Source of the DNA: Sporisorium sorghi | Taxonomy: Eukaryota > Basidiomycota > Ustilaginomycetes > Ustilaginales > Ustilaginaceae | Length of the DNA stretch: 31,712 nucleotides | Assembly (NCBI GenBank): GCA_023212695.1 | Contig: JALCCG010000248.1 | Location: forward strand, 1-31,712 | Direction of reading: 5' to 3' | Shown here: positions 1-11,000 of the stretch, piece by piece | How the letters are laid out: each line of letters starts with the position of its first letter | Position numbering within the stretch: the stretch's first letter is position 1 | Notes under the pieces: generated by a model | Told to the model about the DNA's origin: nothing | Database searches by the model: none | What the model saw: the letters and a program-made list of their open reading frames with translations, nothing else | Program-made: the position numbers and the translations under genes

Positions 1-69
1 GGGGGCTTTTTTTTTTTTTTTTTTCGCAGGTTTTGGGGTTTTTTTTGTTTTTTTTGTTCCTTTTTTTTT

Positions 70-109
<40 letters not shown>

Positions 110-966
110 CTCTCTCTCTCTCTCTCTCAGTTTTGGATCTTGAACAGAAGGCTCAGGAACCAACTGGCCTTGGATCCCTCTACCGAGGGCGGAGGCAGAT
201 CGTTTGGCGTGACGGGCGAGAGAGCTAGCGGCTCGCCATGTCAGACGGAGAGAGCGATTCGGCGATGAATAGGGGCGGGCGGGGCGTGGGCCTGGTGACG
301 AGAGCAGATGCACATGTCGTGAGGATAGAAGACCAAGTGGGCGTGTGACGTGGGTGCGTCCTATTCATAACCTCGTTCCGTATTAGCCGACCGCGTTGGA
401 AGCGATCAGGGAAGCGGCGGATGCGGGGGGATGGTCAAGCGCTATTACGCTGTTGAAAGATCGTAATGCCCCGGACGAGCGTACTGAGTGGGTTTGCAGC
501 CCACGCGGATCGTCGTCATCATCAACGAAAAAAAGGCGGGGTTGAAACCTGCAAAGCGAGTTGCTTGTCTCGATCAATGTTTGCATTTGTAATAGACAGC
601 GTTTGAGACTCGTGTGAACGCTCTTTAGCCGCACCAACTCCTGGGTCTGGAAGCGAGGCAAACGGTGGATTTCACGGTCGAAAACACTTTTTGGGGTGGC
701 CAACAAACCAGCGCTCTCACAAAACGCCGATTTTCGAATGATTTTCCTTTGCGGGCTTGTGCGGTGTGCGTGTGTGCGCCTGCGAGTCGCTTTTCTTTTT
801 TCTTTCTTTTTTTTTTTTTTTTTTTGCAAAAAGAAGAGCCGACCGACGCTCGTTTCCAACCGCGCAGCCAAGAGTCGATATCAAAGTTGCTTCCTTGTCC
901 ACATCTAAGAACCGAGTCACATCTTCCTCACAATCAACCATCACATCGAAGCTCACAATCGCAAAC
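1..966. other. T-rich leader with no recognisable gene
   Basis: The window opens with a short G run and then T-rich sequence, including an unbroken T run at 73-109 followed by a (CT)n tract at 110-128. The rest, to the cytochrome b5 start, holds only short frames in both strands with no family resemblance. A second T-rich block at 791-825 (unbroken at 807-825) lies about 140 bases upstream of the cytochrome b5 ATG and probably belongs to its promoter or 5' leader. Confidence 0.6.
73..128. repeat. Poly-T run followed by (CT)n dinucleotide repeat
   Basis: Thirty-seven T residues at 73-109 run directly into a CT dinucleotide repeat ending at 128. It is simple sequence and lies near the window edge, where assembly quality may be poor. 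Confidence 0.9.
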
Positions 967-1926
967 ATGTCCGAGACCGAATCCAAGAAGATCACCATGG
1001 AGCAGCTCAAGGAGCACGGCTCGCACGACGACCTCTGGCTCCTCATCGACGGCAAGGGTGCGTTTCCACCTCACTTTTGGGTCTGCAGTCGCCTGCTCTG
1101 TCCGACTGCTACGACTAGTGAAACGAACTGACAATCGACTGACCCAATTCTATCTGCTTTCTTGTCTCTCTCTATGCGCACGCGTGCAGTCTACGACGTC
1201 AGCAAGTTCCTCGACGAGGTAGGTTTCCTCTCCCCGCTCAGAGACGTGCTCTGCTCGGATGCACATCACTTGATGTCGCACTAGCGCAGCAGATCCTTGC
1301 ACGCCAGACCATCTCGTCGCATCTTCTTTGAGTCCGGGCCAAATACTGACGTGCTTGGCTTTCCCTCCCAACTCTCATCTGATACACACACGACATCTGC
1401 ACTTTCCTCATCGCGACGCTACACACACACACACACACACACACACCGACCGATGCAACCCTACGAATCCGCCCGCTCTTTCCGCACGCAATCTACTGAT
1501 AACAGCACCCGGGCGGTGACGAGGTTCTGGTCACCGAGGCCGGCAAGGACGCCACCGAGGCTTTCGAGGATGTTGGACACTCTGAGGACGCCCGTGCGCT
1601 TCTCGGACCCATGCTCGTCGGTGAGCTCGAGGGCGGCGTAAGTGTGACCTCGCCATCTGCGCTCTGTCGAAACGGCCACGCTAACCTCTTATCTATCATT
1701 CGCAAAACAGTCTTCCAAGATCAAGACCACCAGCGGCGCAGTGACCAACGAGAACAACACCAACGTCAACAGCCAGTAAGTTGATGCGCAGATCCGTTTC
1801 TATACTAGCAAAGATGCTCACCTTCCTTGCGCTTTTCTTCTTTGCTCTTTACGCAACAGCCCCTTGTTCATGTTCATCCCTCTCATGCTGCTCGGCGCTT
1901 ACCTCGCCTACAAGTACGTCTCCTAG
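967..1926 (+). CDS. CYB5: Cytochrome b5, tail-anchored (5 exons)
   Basis: Small haem electron carrier of the endoplasmic reticulum that supplies electrons to fatty-acid desaturases, sterol enzymes and some P450s. Exons by splice-site and frame matching are 967-1057, 1190-1218, 1506-1637, 1711-1775 and 1860-1926, giving 127 residues. The haem-binding core HPGGDE spans the exon 2/3 junction; His41 and His65 (in VGHSEDA) are the expected axial haem ligands. Residues about 107-127 form a hydrophobic C-terminal anchor ending YKYVS, as in ER tail-anchored family members. All introns are GT-AG; donors are GTGCGT, GTAGGT, GTAAGT and GTAAGT, and intron 3 has a CTAAC branch-type site at 1681-1685. Exon 2 is only 29 nt. 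Length is normal for the family. Function is by family recognition; exon borders are inferred from sequence only. Confidence 0.93.
1421..1446. repeat. (AC)13 microsatellite in cytochrome b5 intron 2
   Basis: An uninterrupted AC dinucleotide repeat lies inside the second intron (1219-1505), about 60 bases before the acceptor. At 287 bases this intron is the longest of the four in the gene. Confidence 0.9.
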
Positions 1927-2292
1927 ACGAGCACTCTTCGCCAATGTATACTCTCATTCTCTTTGATCCTGCTAAAATCCCAACCTGGCTCTCATCAGAT
2001 TGCGGCTGGGACTCGAGTTCCGATTAAGCGAGCAAGGCAGACTTGCGGATTGACAAGAGTGAAAGAGAAGGACCTGGGAAAGTGGTGAGCAATCGCGGAT
2101 TTTTGGGCAGTGGTGAGAGTGGAGAAACCAGAGCGCAGAAAAGCGCGGCGGACGAGCCCAAAAGTTTTGAAACTTCGAGGCCGAGTTTCTGATCCTTTGC
2201 CTCTCACCATCATCGCCACTTTCGTTCACACGTCGTCGACGTCATCTCCATTGTCATGGTATGATCATGGAAGATCAACGAGTCAAGATATC
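1927..2292. other. Spacer between cytochrome b5 and polymerase iota
   Basis: The 366 bases between the cytochrome b5 stop and the polymerase ATG contain no convincing gene. The polymerase frame stays open upstream to about 2110, but the first in-frame ATG is at 2293, so I treat this stretch as terminator plus promoter/5' leader. Confidence 0.6.
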
Positions 2293-4731
2293 ATGACGGG
2301 GCGGAGCCCTTTGACTTTGTCTTCCAAGAACAAGCTCGCCAGGAGCGACAACCACAGTAGCAGCTTTTGGAACGGCGCTCACGATGGATCTCCCTCCAAA
2401 TCGCTCAAACGGCAGCGTCACTCGCCTAGCCTGTCCGTGGACGGATCCGAACTACCCACCTTCGCCTCGCGCGTCATTATCGCTCTCGACTTGGACGCGT
2501 TCTACGTCTCGGCCTGCCGCAAGAGAGACCCATCGCTGATTGGCATCCCCATCGGCATCCAGCAAAAGGCGCTCGTTGCGACCATCAGCTACGAGGCTCG
2601 TGCAGCAGGCGTCGCCAAGCTCGACAGCATCAAGGACGCACTCAAAAAATGCCCCGCTATGGTGCTGGTCAACGGAGAAGATCTTACCTACTTTCGACAG
2701 GTGTCGAGCCAGGTTTGGAGGCTGGTGCGGTCAATCGTTTGGGAGAAAAGGGTCGAGAAGCTCGGTATGGACGAGCTGTTCTGTGATGTCACCGAGATGG
2801 TCGACCATCACCTTGCATCGCTCAGCAACAGCGCGCAAGCAGAACGATGGTTCGATCTCAACCCGCCTGGACACAGCGAGAAGATCGAGGGGTTGGGGTT
2901 CGAGTATCAAGCTTGGCCTGCCGACCCTCCAGGGCATCTTCATCCTAGCGAAGCAGCAGAGCATCTGCAGGAGAATGAGCCCGATTGGTGGCAGGAGCGC
3001 ATGCTGGTAGCTGCGAGGATGGCCTACTACATCAGACAGAGGATTGCGGACGAGGTTGGGCTGACGTGCTCAGCAGGTATCGCACCCGAGCAAGTCACTG
3101 GCAAAGCTGGTAGGCGCGTTGAATAAACCCAACCAACAGACGGCATTCTGCCCTCCGATCGCCAGCCTCGCAGCAGGCTTGCGCAACGGAGCCAGATCCA
3201 TCGAAGCCACCTTGCTGCAGCATATCAATGCGTTTCTGGACCCACAGGACCTCCGCAAACTGCCCGGGTTTGGACGCGTGGTGGTCGACACGATCCGCGA
3301 CCATCTCCACCCTGACCCGAACGCGGCGGGAAGGCAGAACGCCGCGCGTCCTCGGTCCAACTTCGTGGAGCCGACAAGCATCTCGGACGACGAAGAGGAG
3401 AAGGAGAAGCTTAAAGTGACGGTGGGCAGCGCCAGGAAGATGCTTTCACTCGAAGAGATGGTCGGGCTGTTTGGCGAAGTGATCGGGCCGAGGCTGTGGT
3501 CGCTGGTGAGCGGGCGCGATGCGGAGCCAGTGGTTCCATCCACTGCAGCTCTCGATCGAGGACACGTATCCGTACCCCAAGCCTGCGTGGGGCCTCCATC
3601 CACACCGAGATCCGTCGCCTCTCGCTGTCCCTCCTGCGGAGGCTCGAGCTCGAGCTCACTACTCAGGGCAACGCGCCGCAACAGACCCCGCAACCGCTCA
3701 GCCAAGAAAACCTCATCAAGAACGAAGCCGCGACCATCCGGGACTACCACGAGCAGCAGCCCTCGCCCGCAGCAGCCGGGAAAAGCACGTGGCTGCGATA
3801 TCCGCTCAAGCTGCGGCTGAGCGTGCGGCAGGGCTGGAATAATCGCGTCTCGAAGCAGACCAAGATGCCTGTCGAGATCTTCGAGCTGCACCAGCCAAGA
3901 GAGGCTCGGGCGGGCGCCATCGCTAAGGCGTGTAGGGGCCTGTTGCGCGCGTTGATCGGCGGCGACGATGTGGTCGGGGACGGGATGAATCTGATCAACA
4001 TCGCGGCGCTGGAGTTGAGCGAAAAACGGCCACAGAGAGCGCTGGGCAGCTTCTTCACGACGGCTGGGTCGACATCGGCGGAGGCGAAGGCGAGTGGGAA
4101 AGCGGAGAACGGGGCAGATGAGATCGATCAGTCCTTTTTGGCCAGTCTACCGCCCGAGCTGAGAGACGAGATTGCGCGAGAGTACGGCATCGACCTCGCC
4201 GCTGCCGAGTCGGTCCACGATGTTGTCGAAGGAAGTCCAGACGATAAAGGAAAAGGCAAAGCGGTGGCGGTGGCGGGCTTGAGCTGCCCGGTTTGCGGGG
4301 AAGAGATGGAGGTGTGGATGCAGCACGACGACGAGCAGTACCCTTTGTCCGGGCTGCCTTCTGGCGCTTCACCGTCACCGTGCGCGTCACTTTCTCCGGT
4401 GCTGTCAGAGGGGTTGGCAGAGATCGATGCCGCCAACAGCGACAGTGTCGAAGGGCGATTCACGGACGAGTTGGGGAAAGACGACGCAGTGCGACGCAGT
4501 GCGATGCGAGCGGTGCGGCGAGGCGTTGAAGCCGTTCATGCTTGTAGCGCATCGACGGTTCCACGAGATGCAGCACGAATCATGACTGATACCCTTTGCA
4601 TTGCAATTAGAACGCTTCAAGATACAATGCTGCACACACCATCTTGGGACGGTGCGATGCTGGAGACGGCTGCTGCTGCGGATGAGCTTCGCGTTAGAGC
4701 TGCTCGGCAAGGCTCGGGTCGACAGCTCTGA
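2293..4731 (+). pseudogene. POLI: DNA polymerase iota (Y family), frame broken three times
   Basis: Translesion polymerase of the Rad30B/iota branch, which copies past damaged bases and works with PCNA and Rev1. Family marks include DLDAFY (Asp66, Asp68) and DE at 160-161 for catalytic metals, the iota-style IQQKAL and LVNGEDLTYFR blocks, GIAPEQ, LVGALNKPNQQT, the LPGFG hairpin, a little-finger region with GRDAEPVVP and LQLSIEDTYP, a PCNA-box match QRALGSFF near 4030-4054, a ubiquitin-binding UBM-like helix (FLASLPPELRDEIAREYG) near 4129-4190 and a CPVC pair near 4288. Homology runs in frame 1 to about 3105, frame 2 from 3107, frame 3 from 3540 and frame 1 again from 3595, as if one extra base sits near 3106, 3539 and 3594. 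Introns do not explain this, because conserved blocks lie on both sides of each break. It is either a recent pseudogene or an error-bearing consensus. Without breaks it would be about 811 residues. The first in-frame ATG is at 2293. Confidence 0.85.
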
Positions 4732-4828
4732 GTGGGGGTGAGAGGGCGTTGGCGGGCATCGGACCACAGGACCGAAAAGGGTCAAAAGCTGAGCTGCGTT
4801 TAATTTATTTATTTATTTTTCATTTTGT

Positions 4829-4861
<33 letters not shown>

Positions 4862-5524
4862 GTGTCTCGCTTTCAAAGCGTTCGCCTGTCGGTCCTCTCG
4901 CCGTGTGGCAGCGGGTGTGTGTGTGGCATAAGCCGCATCATCAGCCCACACTCGCGGCGGACCCGCCTGTGGGTGTAAAGAAATATCACGCGCAGTCTCC
5001 AATTCTGCCGTCACTTTTTTTTTTTTTCTTTTTTTTTTTTTTTTCTGCTGCTCGTCACCATCCACTCTTTTTCTCACATCATCGCTACTCCTGGACATTC
5101 CGCCATCATACTGCCACTCAAGTGTTGGCTTGCATCTATCGACGGAACTTGCTGAACGACGCTGCGATTGCTACTGCTCGCTTCGAGTCGGATCATCCAC
5201 CGGCGTGCTTGCTTGCTGTGGAGGGAACTCGGGAGATCAACCGGACTGCACCAAGGATCTGACGGCCGCCGTTGTGGTCGTTGACTAGACTACTCGAGCC
5301 CACGCAGCTCAAAAGATCGCGCTCGCCTCAGCACAGCGCAGCGAGTCTTACGCGGATCAGCCGACACCACTCGACCTGTACCCCGGAGCCGCCTTGGACA
5401 CACACTCGACGCACAACCCCGAAACCCATCGGAACGCGATCCGACACACTCTCCTCTCTCTGTACCTCTATACCCTTCCTTGCTTCTCGCAGCAGCCGCT
5501 AAGACTCGGTAGCCTGTTCCCACG
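4732..5524. promoter_or_regulatory. Spacer / long 5' leader of the 5525 gene, with simple repeats
   Basis: This stretch of nearly 800 bases holds TTTA repeats at about 4802-4820, a GA dinucleotide tract at 4831-4859 and two T runs at 5015-5027 and 5029-5044. No frame resembles a known protein. The C/T-rich sequence from about 5100 to the ATG at 5525 looks like a fungal promoter and 5' leader. An intron in the leader cannot be excluded. Confidence 0.5.
4831..4859. repeat. (GA)n dinucleotide repeat
   Basis: Uninterrupted GA repeat of 29 bases in the spacer after the polymerase gene. Confidence 0.9.
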
Positions 5525-6295
5525 ATGGCGCTCAACATGGACGACCTGATCGGGTCGATGCAGCACGGTTTCCACGCCGGCGATCGCGGGAACGAGCTCA
5601 ACGAGATCCGCGAATCCCTCAAAACCTCGCTTGGGCAGCAGCACGCCAACAGCACCAGCACAGCTGCTGCAGGGCCATCGGCAGCGCAGTATGCGTCGTT
5701 TGCTTCACGGCGCAATCCGGCGTTTGCGTCGCAGCACGCGGCGAGCTCGCTGGATGCCGACGTTGCCATGTTGTCGTCCTCGTCCTCGAGTGCGTATGCG
5801 CCGCAGCAGTATTATCCGCAATCGGCGTTTTTTGGTGCAGGAGGGGCGGGTGGGGGGCCGGGCTCGTGGGGCAGCCAGTCGAGCTCCAGCAGCCAGGGCT
5901 TCCCCGCAGGCGGGTGGGGCTACGCACCCGCCCCCGCGAACACTCCGCAGCAGACGCCCGTCGAGGCATCCGCGCTCGCGCGCCAGCTCCAAGCCGAACT
6001 CGAGCGCCAGCAATCCTCCCTTGCACCACAGTCGCATTACGCAGTACACTCCACAGCAGCACATCACCCCGGCGGAGGCGCGCAGAGCAACGGCGCTCCC
6101 AGCTCGTCCCCACCCTTCGACCCGCCACCAGTGGCAAGGGGGGAAGTGGGAGCAGGCGACGAGCCGACAAGTTACGTCAACGGGTTCTCCCCGACGGACG
6201 AGGCGCCGACGCCGGTGGGCAGGGCGAGCACGAGCCCGCAGCCCCACCACCAACAGCACGCCGTGGCGAGTCCGAGGGCGGATCGGTTCGGATAG
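5525..6295 (+). CDS. Unknown Ser/Ala/Gln-rich protein, 256 aa
   Basis: I do not recognise this protein. The frame is intact from ATG to TAG with no intron needed. Residues 1-40 are the most ordered-looking part: a short acidic amphipathic segment (MDDLIGSMQHGFHAGDRG) followed by a helix-like NELNEIRESLKTSLG. The remainder is low complexity: Ser runs, Gly/Trp-rich GGAGGGPGSWG near 105-115, a short coiled-coil-like stretch ALARQLQAELERQQ at about 150-163, then Pro/Ser/His-rich sequence ending DRFG. There is no signal peptide or membrane segment. It reads towards RPN12 on the other strand, stop codons 247 bases apart. The coding call rests on ATG context, length and the ordered N-terminus. Overlapping frames on both strands are also open because of high GC, so the call is not certain. 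Confidence 0.6.
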   Translation: MALNMDDLIGSMQHGFHAGDRGNELNEIRESLKTSLGQQHANSTSTAAAGPSAAQYASFASRRNPAFASQHAASSLDADVAMLSSSSSSAYAPQQYYPQSAFFGAGGAGGGPGSWGSQSSSSSQGFPAGGWGYAPAPANTPQQTPVEASALARQLQAELERQQSSLAPQSHYAVHSTAAHHPGGGAQSNGAPSSSPPFDPPPVARGEVGAGDEPTSYVNGFSPTDEAPTPVGRASTSPQPHHQQHAVASPRADRFG

Positions 6296-6542
6296 CGTTT
6301 TGCTCCCAATGGACTATACATTCTGCAGCGTCAGCTTTTGGGTCGGTTCGACTTGCAATCACACACACCTCTTGTTGCTTCACCCGTGCACGCCGTGCTC
6401 TGCTTTCAGCCTCCGTTTTGAGCTGGCACTTTCAATCTCTTCCCCTCCTCTCTCCACACACGAGCACAGCGCGAAACGAGCGAGCATCAACTCTGAATGA
6501 GAATCGCTGAACGAAAAAGAGACATTCCCGTGTGTTCTGCGG

Positions 6543-7425
6543 TCAGACGATCGACTCGAGTTCTTTCGCAAACACCAGGTTGGTCGCGATGGTCGCCTTC
6601 TTGGGGATCGCCGTGGCGGTCGAGGCGGCGTTGAGGTTGGTGAACGACACCACCTGGGTTTTTGGGTTGACCTGCCAGCCGCGCTGTTGTTTTCGCCCCA
6701 CCAAACACAAAAACACAATGTCAGTTGTACGTCGACCAAAGGCGTGCACCTCCTGGCTTGTTTTCGGTACTTACACTCTGAGCGAAGCTCAACACCTGGT
6801 CCAAATTCCCAAAGAACAGCAGCGTCGCTGCATCGTGAAGCGCCAGACTGTCGTACGCCTTCTCCTCGCAACTCGCGATTTCGTTGCGGATCATGTCCAT
6901 GAGCAAGTCGACAAAGAACCGGTACTCGTCCTGCGGGGGCGGCTGTCTGCTCAAGCGCCACACTTTGCTGTAGCTGCCCTCCATCAGCCAGCGTTCCAGG
7001 CTCACAGGGTGCTGGAGGAACGTGCTGCCGTTGACCAAAGCGCTAGGCAGCGTCTCGATGAGCGTGTGGAACGCCGAGATCTGGTTCGAGCTCAGCAGCC
7101 GCAGCAGCCGCAGCCCGAGCAGCGGCTCGTAGTGCGCTGAAGGCGCCAGCGAAGCATCGTAAAAGGGCGTCAGGAGAGAGATGTACCGGTCGAACGCCGC
7201 AATATCGCCAATGCGCACAGAGTAGAACGCGCCGATCTCGAGCACTTCCCGTGCCAGGATCAGGTCGGATGACGAAGAAGTGCTGGTGGCGGAAGAGGGC
7301 ACCAGCAGGTTGTGCTCCGTCAGCGCAATCTTGAGCTTGGTCAGCAGCGATCGCACCTCGTCCGGTTTCGAGTTGTTGGAGGGAAACGCCGCTACTAGCG
7401 ACTTGTGCAGCTTGTGAATGTCCAT
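6543..7425 (-). CDS. RPN12: 26S proteasome regulatory subunit Rpn12 (lid)
   Basis: Non-ATPase subunit of the 19S lid (PSMD8 in animals), an assembly factor that joins the lid to the base. On the minus strand, exon 1 is 7425-6775 and exon 2 is 6683-6543; the intron has a GTAAGT donor and an AACAG acceptor, phase 0, giving 263 residues, normal for the family. The protein is all helical in appearance, with family-like blocks such as LEIGAFYSVRIGDIAAFDRY, LLGLRLLRLLSSNQISAFH, HPVSLERWLMEGSYSKVW and FFVDLLMDMIRNEIASCEEKAY, the last leading into the winged-helix part of the CSN8/PSMD8/EIF3K (PCI-like) domain. Exon 2 carries the C-terminal VNPKTQVVSFTN strand and a final helix ending ELESIV. It is convergent with the 5525 gene. 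Confidence 0.93.
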
Positions 7426-8007
7426 CGTTTTTATGCGCAGATCACTCGTGTGCTGGAACGACCACTACTGTTCGTAAACCGAGTTGAGTTGAGGATAGAG
7501 CAAAGTCGAGCGCTTCGTTCTTTCTATCTGCAAGGAAGCGTTACCAAGGTCGAGTGCGCAGCAGATATCAGGTCGGAACCAGGCGTTGGTAGGCCGAAGC
7601 GTGAGTGGTTGTGAGAGAGAGAGAGAGGTGAGAGTGTGTTGGTTGCTGATCACTCGCTCAAGCCACAGACAACAGAAACGCGCGTCCTCCGCTTTCCCTT
7701 TTCCCGCAACCCGAGGTATCCAAAAGTTCGCGAAACTGTGCAAAATCCAGGCCTAACAAATGGTGAAAAAAAACTTCGACTGAGGTGTCGACTTAGCTTC
7801 GTGTGTCGACAACTGTTGGACGATGAGACAAGCAGCACACACTCTCTTTCAAACATGCAACCTTGAGACGTCGGCTTCATTGCGTTTCCCTTTTCAAAGA
7901 AAGCCAAGTAGCGAAGCTTGGTCTTTTGCTAGGATGTTGACAAACGGAACGTTCTCGTACCGCTCCTGTGTCTCGAATCGAAGCCAAGGTCAACAGTGGA
8001 TCGCTCG
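7426..8007. other. Spacer between RPN12 and the 8008-11468 gene
   Basis: About 580 bases between the RPN12 start and the next minus-strand stop. It contains a short GA tract at 7611-7626, within or near the RPN12 promoter, and otherwise only short unconvincing frames. If a 28-nt candidate intron at 8028-8055 is real, the upstream gene would end at 7929 instead of 8008. Confidence 0.5.
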
Positions 8008-11000
8008 TCAGCGCCAAGTCTGGCCACCTGTAAGTGTGTGCTCGAGTACACTCACCTGGACATCATCGTTTCCCATCCCATCGATGCTGCTGCACGGAAT
8101 GTCAGTGCTGTTGGGATCCGACTTGCCAGGCTTGGCGAAGATCGTGGCTGTTCGATCCGTCATCTGTGTTGTCGCATCCAACCGAACGACGTTGGTCAAC
8201 TTCGGCTTTGACTCACAAACATGTGTCCTTCGATAAAAAAAAAAAAAAAAAAAAAAAAACAAAAAAAAAACGGGTTGAGACGGTAACTTACGCTGTCAAT
8301 TGTGCCAACAAGCTTGACGGAATGCTCGCCCTTGACTGCCCAAAACACCACCTCTGCTCCGGGCGAAATGGGTCGTTTAACGCTGGACTTGCCCGACGCT
8401 GCTGCAGCCGAGGGAGGTGAAGTATTTGCTGTGCTGCCTCGACGAGGCGTGTTGACGGTGCGCGAGGCGTTTGCTGCGGCGCTTGAGATGGCAAACGACG
8501 ACGTGTCGACAAAATGAGGCGTGTAGAAGCTGTTACTGCTGCTCGGTGCACTGGTCGGGATGATCGTAGAAGCGTCCAGATCGCGCCGCCAGTTCGGATG
8601 CTTCAGCATGGGCTCCATCGCGAAAGTCGAGTTCGATTCGATCGGGGAACCTTGGACTGCTGTCGTCGTCCAGGCGGTTGGTGTAGCGCTGCCGTGCAAC
8701 GAAGGCTCGCCGAAGCCAGACTGGTGCGTCTGCCAATTCGACAAGACTTGAGAGGGAAGCGGATCGTACTGTGGCGCACAGACCGATTGCCAAGAAGCAG
8801 TGGTGTTCTGTGGGGACATCCATCTGGAGCTCGAAAACGCGCTGCTACCTTGCGGCGCATCCCACACGATGGTGTCACCAGCCGTTTGCCATGAATGAGC
8901 GGAACGAGCGAGAAGGACGCTGCTTGGCGCGAAAACGCCTCCTGCCGCAAGCGTGTTGGTACCAGCTGCATCTTCGTTCGTCTTGACTGTGGCAAGATTG
9001 GTGTTGGGAGCAGCACTGCCTGGTCTCGTGCCAGACACTTTGCCTTCTCGTACCGATGAGCTCCGTGCGTAGCTGCTACCGTTTCCTACAGTTCTGAAGC
9101 CATCACTGCTCCGATTCGAGCTGCTCGGGGCATCCAAGCTCATTCTACGAGCTTGAGGAGCTTTGGACGGCGGTCCGGGCTTTCGAAACTCGACCTGCTT
9201 GCTCGTGTCACCCTTTCGCTTCAACGAGCTTTCGCGCTGCGCTTTATCCTGCGACTCTTTCTGCTTTTGCTTTTGCAAGTCCATGCGCATCTTCATCTGC
9301 ATCTGCGCATTGAGCTGGTACAGCAGTCGCTGGTAGTGCTCCTGCCTTCGCGACTTGCTGTCCTGTTCTTCGGTGCTGCTGCGTACACTGGACCGGGAAG
9401 GCTCTTCCACTGCCGGCTGCTCGTTCAGCGATGCGCTGCTGTTAGGCATCGAGGGTCCATTGGCGCTGGATTGCACAGTGGAGCTAGAATTCATTGCATG
9501 TTCCCTCGGAACTTCGTTCGCAGCCTCTCCAAGCAGTCTTTGCCGTTTTCGATGGTGCTGCCAGCTCTGGAGCCGCGCTTGCAAGTCAGCCGGGACCGCG
9601 GAGGAGGCAGTGAACGGAGGGGCCGAAAAGGAACCTGATGCGGGCTGCGCAGCGGATACAGGCACTTGTGAGCTGCCGGTGTTCTTGGACAGCGCCGAAC
9701 CCGGTGTGTCGCTCGGAGCAGCATTGTTGGCGATGCCCAAGTTGGTGCGTCGAATCAAATCCAGGAGTGCCTGTCGTGTGAAATCGTATGAAGTTGCACG
9801 AGCCGTCGAGTTCGAGGTAGCGGACTTGGGTGTTGAAGAGGCGGCAAATTGACCTGGCGAGGGCTTGCCTGCATCACAGCGGCGCGAGGTCGTTTCTAGT
9901 GCTCCGATCGAATAAGATCGCGTCAGACCTTCGGCTCGCATCGGCTCGAGTGATCTTGAAGGCCAGGCGTACGCTTCGTTGCTATCTGAAGGCGGTTGCG
10001 AAGCACTCGAAAAGCTTCTAGAGCGAACGACATTGGAGAGAGGCACAAGCTTGAAAGCAGCTTCGTTTCCTGAGGTGTGAGCCTCAGACGTGACTGGTTT
10101 GCCCTGCGAGCTAGAGGTGCATGAGCTTGTCGGATTAGACTGGCGGTCGCACGGTGTTGTGTCGAGAGACTTCCTCTTGAAGGGAAAGGAGCCTGAAGTG
10201 GCGGACTTGGGCGTCATAAGGAAACTGTGACTGCCCGAAGGACTCGTTTCGGGATCGCGATCCGTGTCGAATTCCGTCTCGTAGTGACCATCAGTCTCCA
10301 GGATGGAGATGGGATACCGATGTTTTGGCTGCAACGGAGGTGCCTGTGGCAGCGAGAAGTGACTCAAGCTAGACAAGTCGAGCGACCATTTTGCTTTGGA
10401 AGGATCGCTGCCCGCCGAGCCACGCGCAGGCTTGCTCTCGTGAGCTGCAGAAGTGGGTTTGGCCGCTTCAGTCCGACCGACAGCTGCTTGAGAAGCAGGC
10501 TGCAACTGCTCGAGAGGCGTCGAGGTAATACTACTCTCTTCAGATCCCTTGAGCCCGAGGAAGGCCCAGGATCGTTCAGGCCTGGGAGTGGATGGCATGG
10601 TTGAGGACATGGAAGTGTCGAGATGGGGGCTACTTGTGCGATAGTTGTCCGCTTGCAGAAAGGGCGCTGGCCGACTGGAAGCAGAAGACTGGCAAGTTGG
10701 CCAGTGATGGTTCGTAAAGCCGCGTGCAGTGGATGTCGTCTGAAAGAGCCCATGAAAGTCGGCCATGGCAACGTCATCAAATGAACGAAATGCAGCATTG
10801 GAAGAGGTATGACTCGAAGTCTTTTGGCCGACCTGGCTAGCGTATGAAGATGCAGTAAGCTTGGACAGTGTGACAGGCCCATTGACCTTGCTCGAAGCTG
10901 CAGGATTCAACGACGGGCCGGAGACCTGCGCAGAGGATCTCGCACTTTTTATGCCTCGGATCGCGGGCGAGACATGATCGGCAGGACTTGGTCTTCCAGG

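Noticed and set aside
3496..3550. Intron with GTGAGC donor and CTGCAG acceptor (about 3505-3548) as an explanation of the second polymerase frame break
   Set aside because: It would remove the conserved GRDAEPVVP block of the polymerase, so a frame break fits better than splicing.
5619..6510. Several open frames of 180-290 aa on both strands over the 5525-6295 gene
   Set aside because: High GC leaves all frames open here. The chosen frame has an ATG with a leader-like upstream region and an ordered N-terminus; the others are Arg/Ala-rich without any domain.
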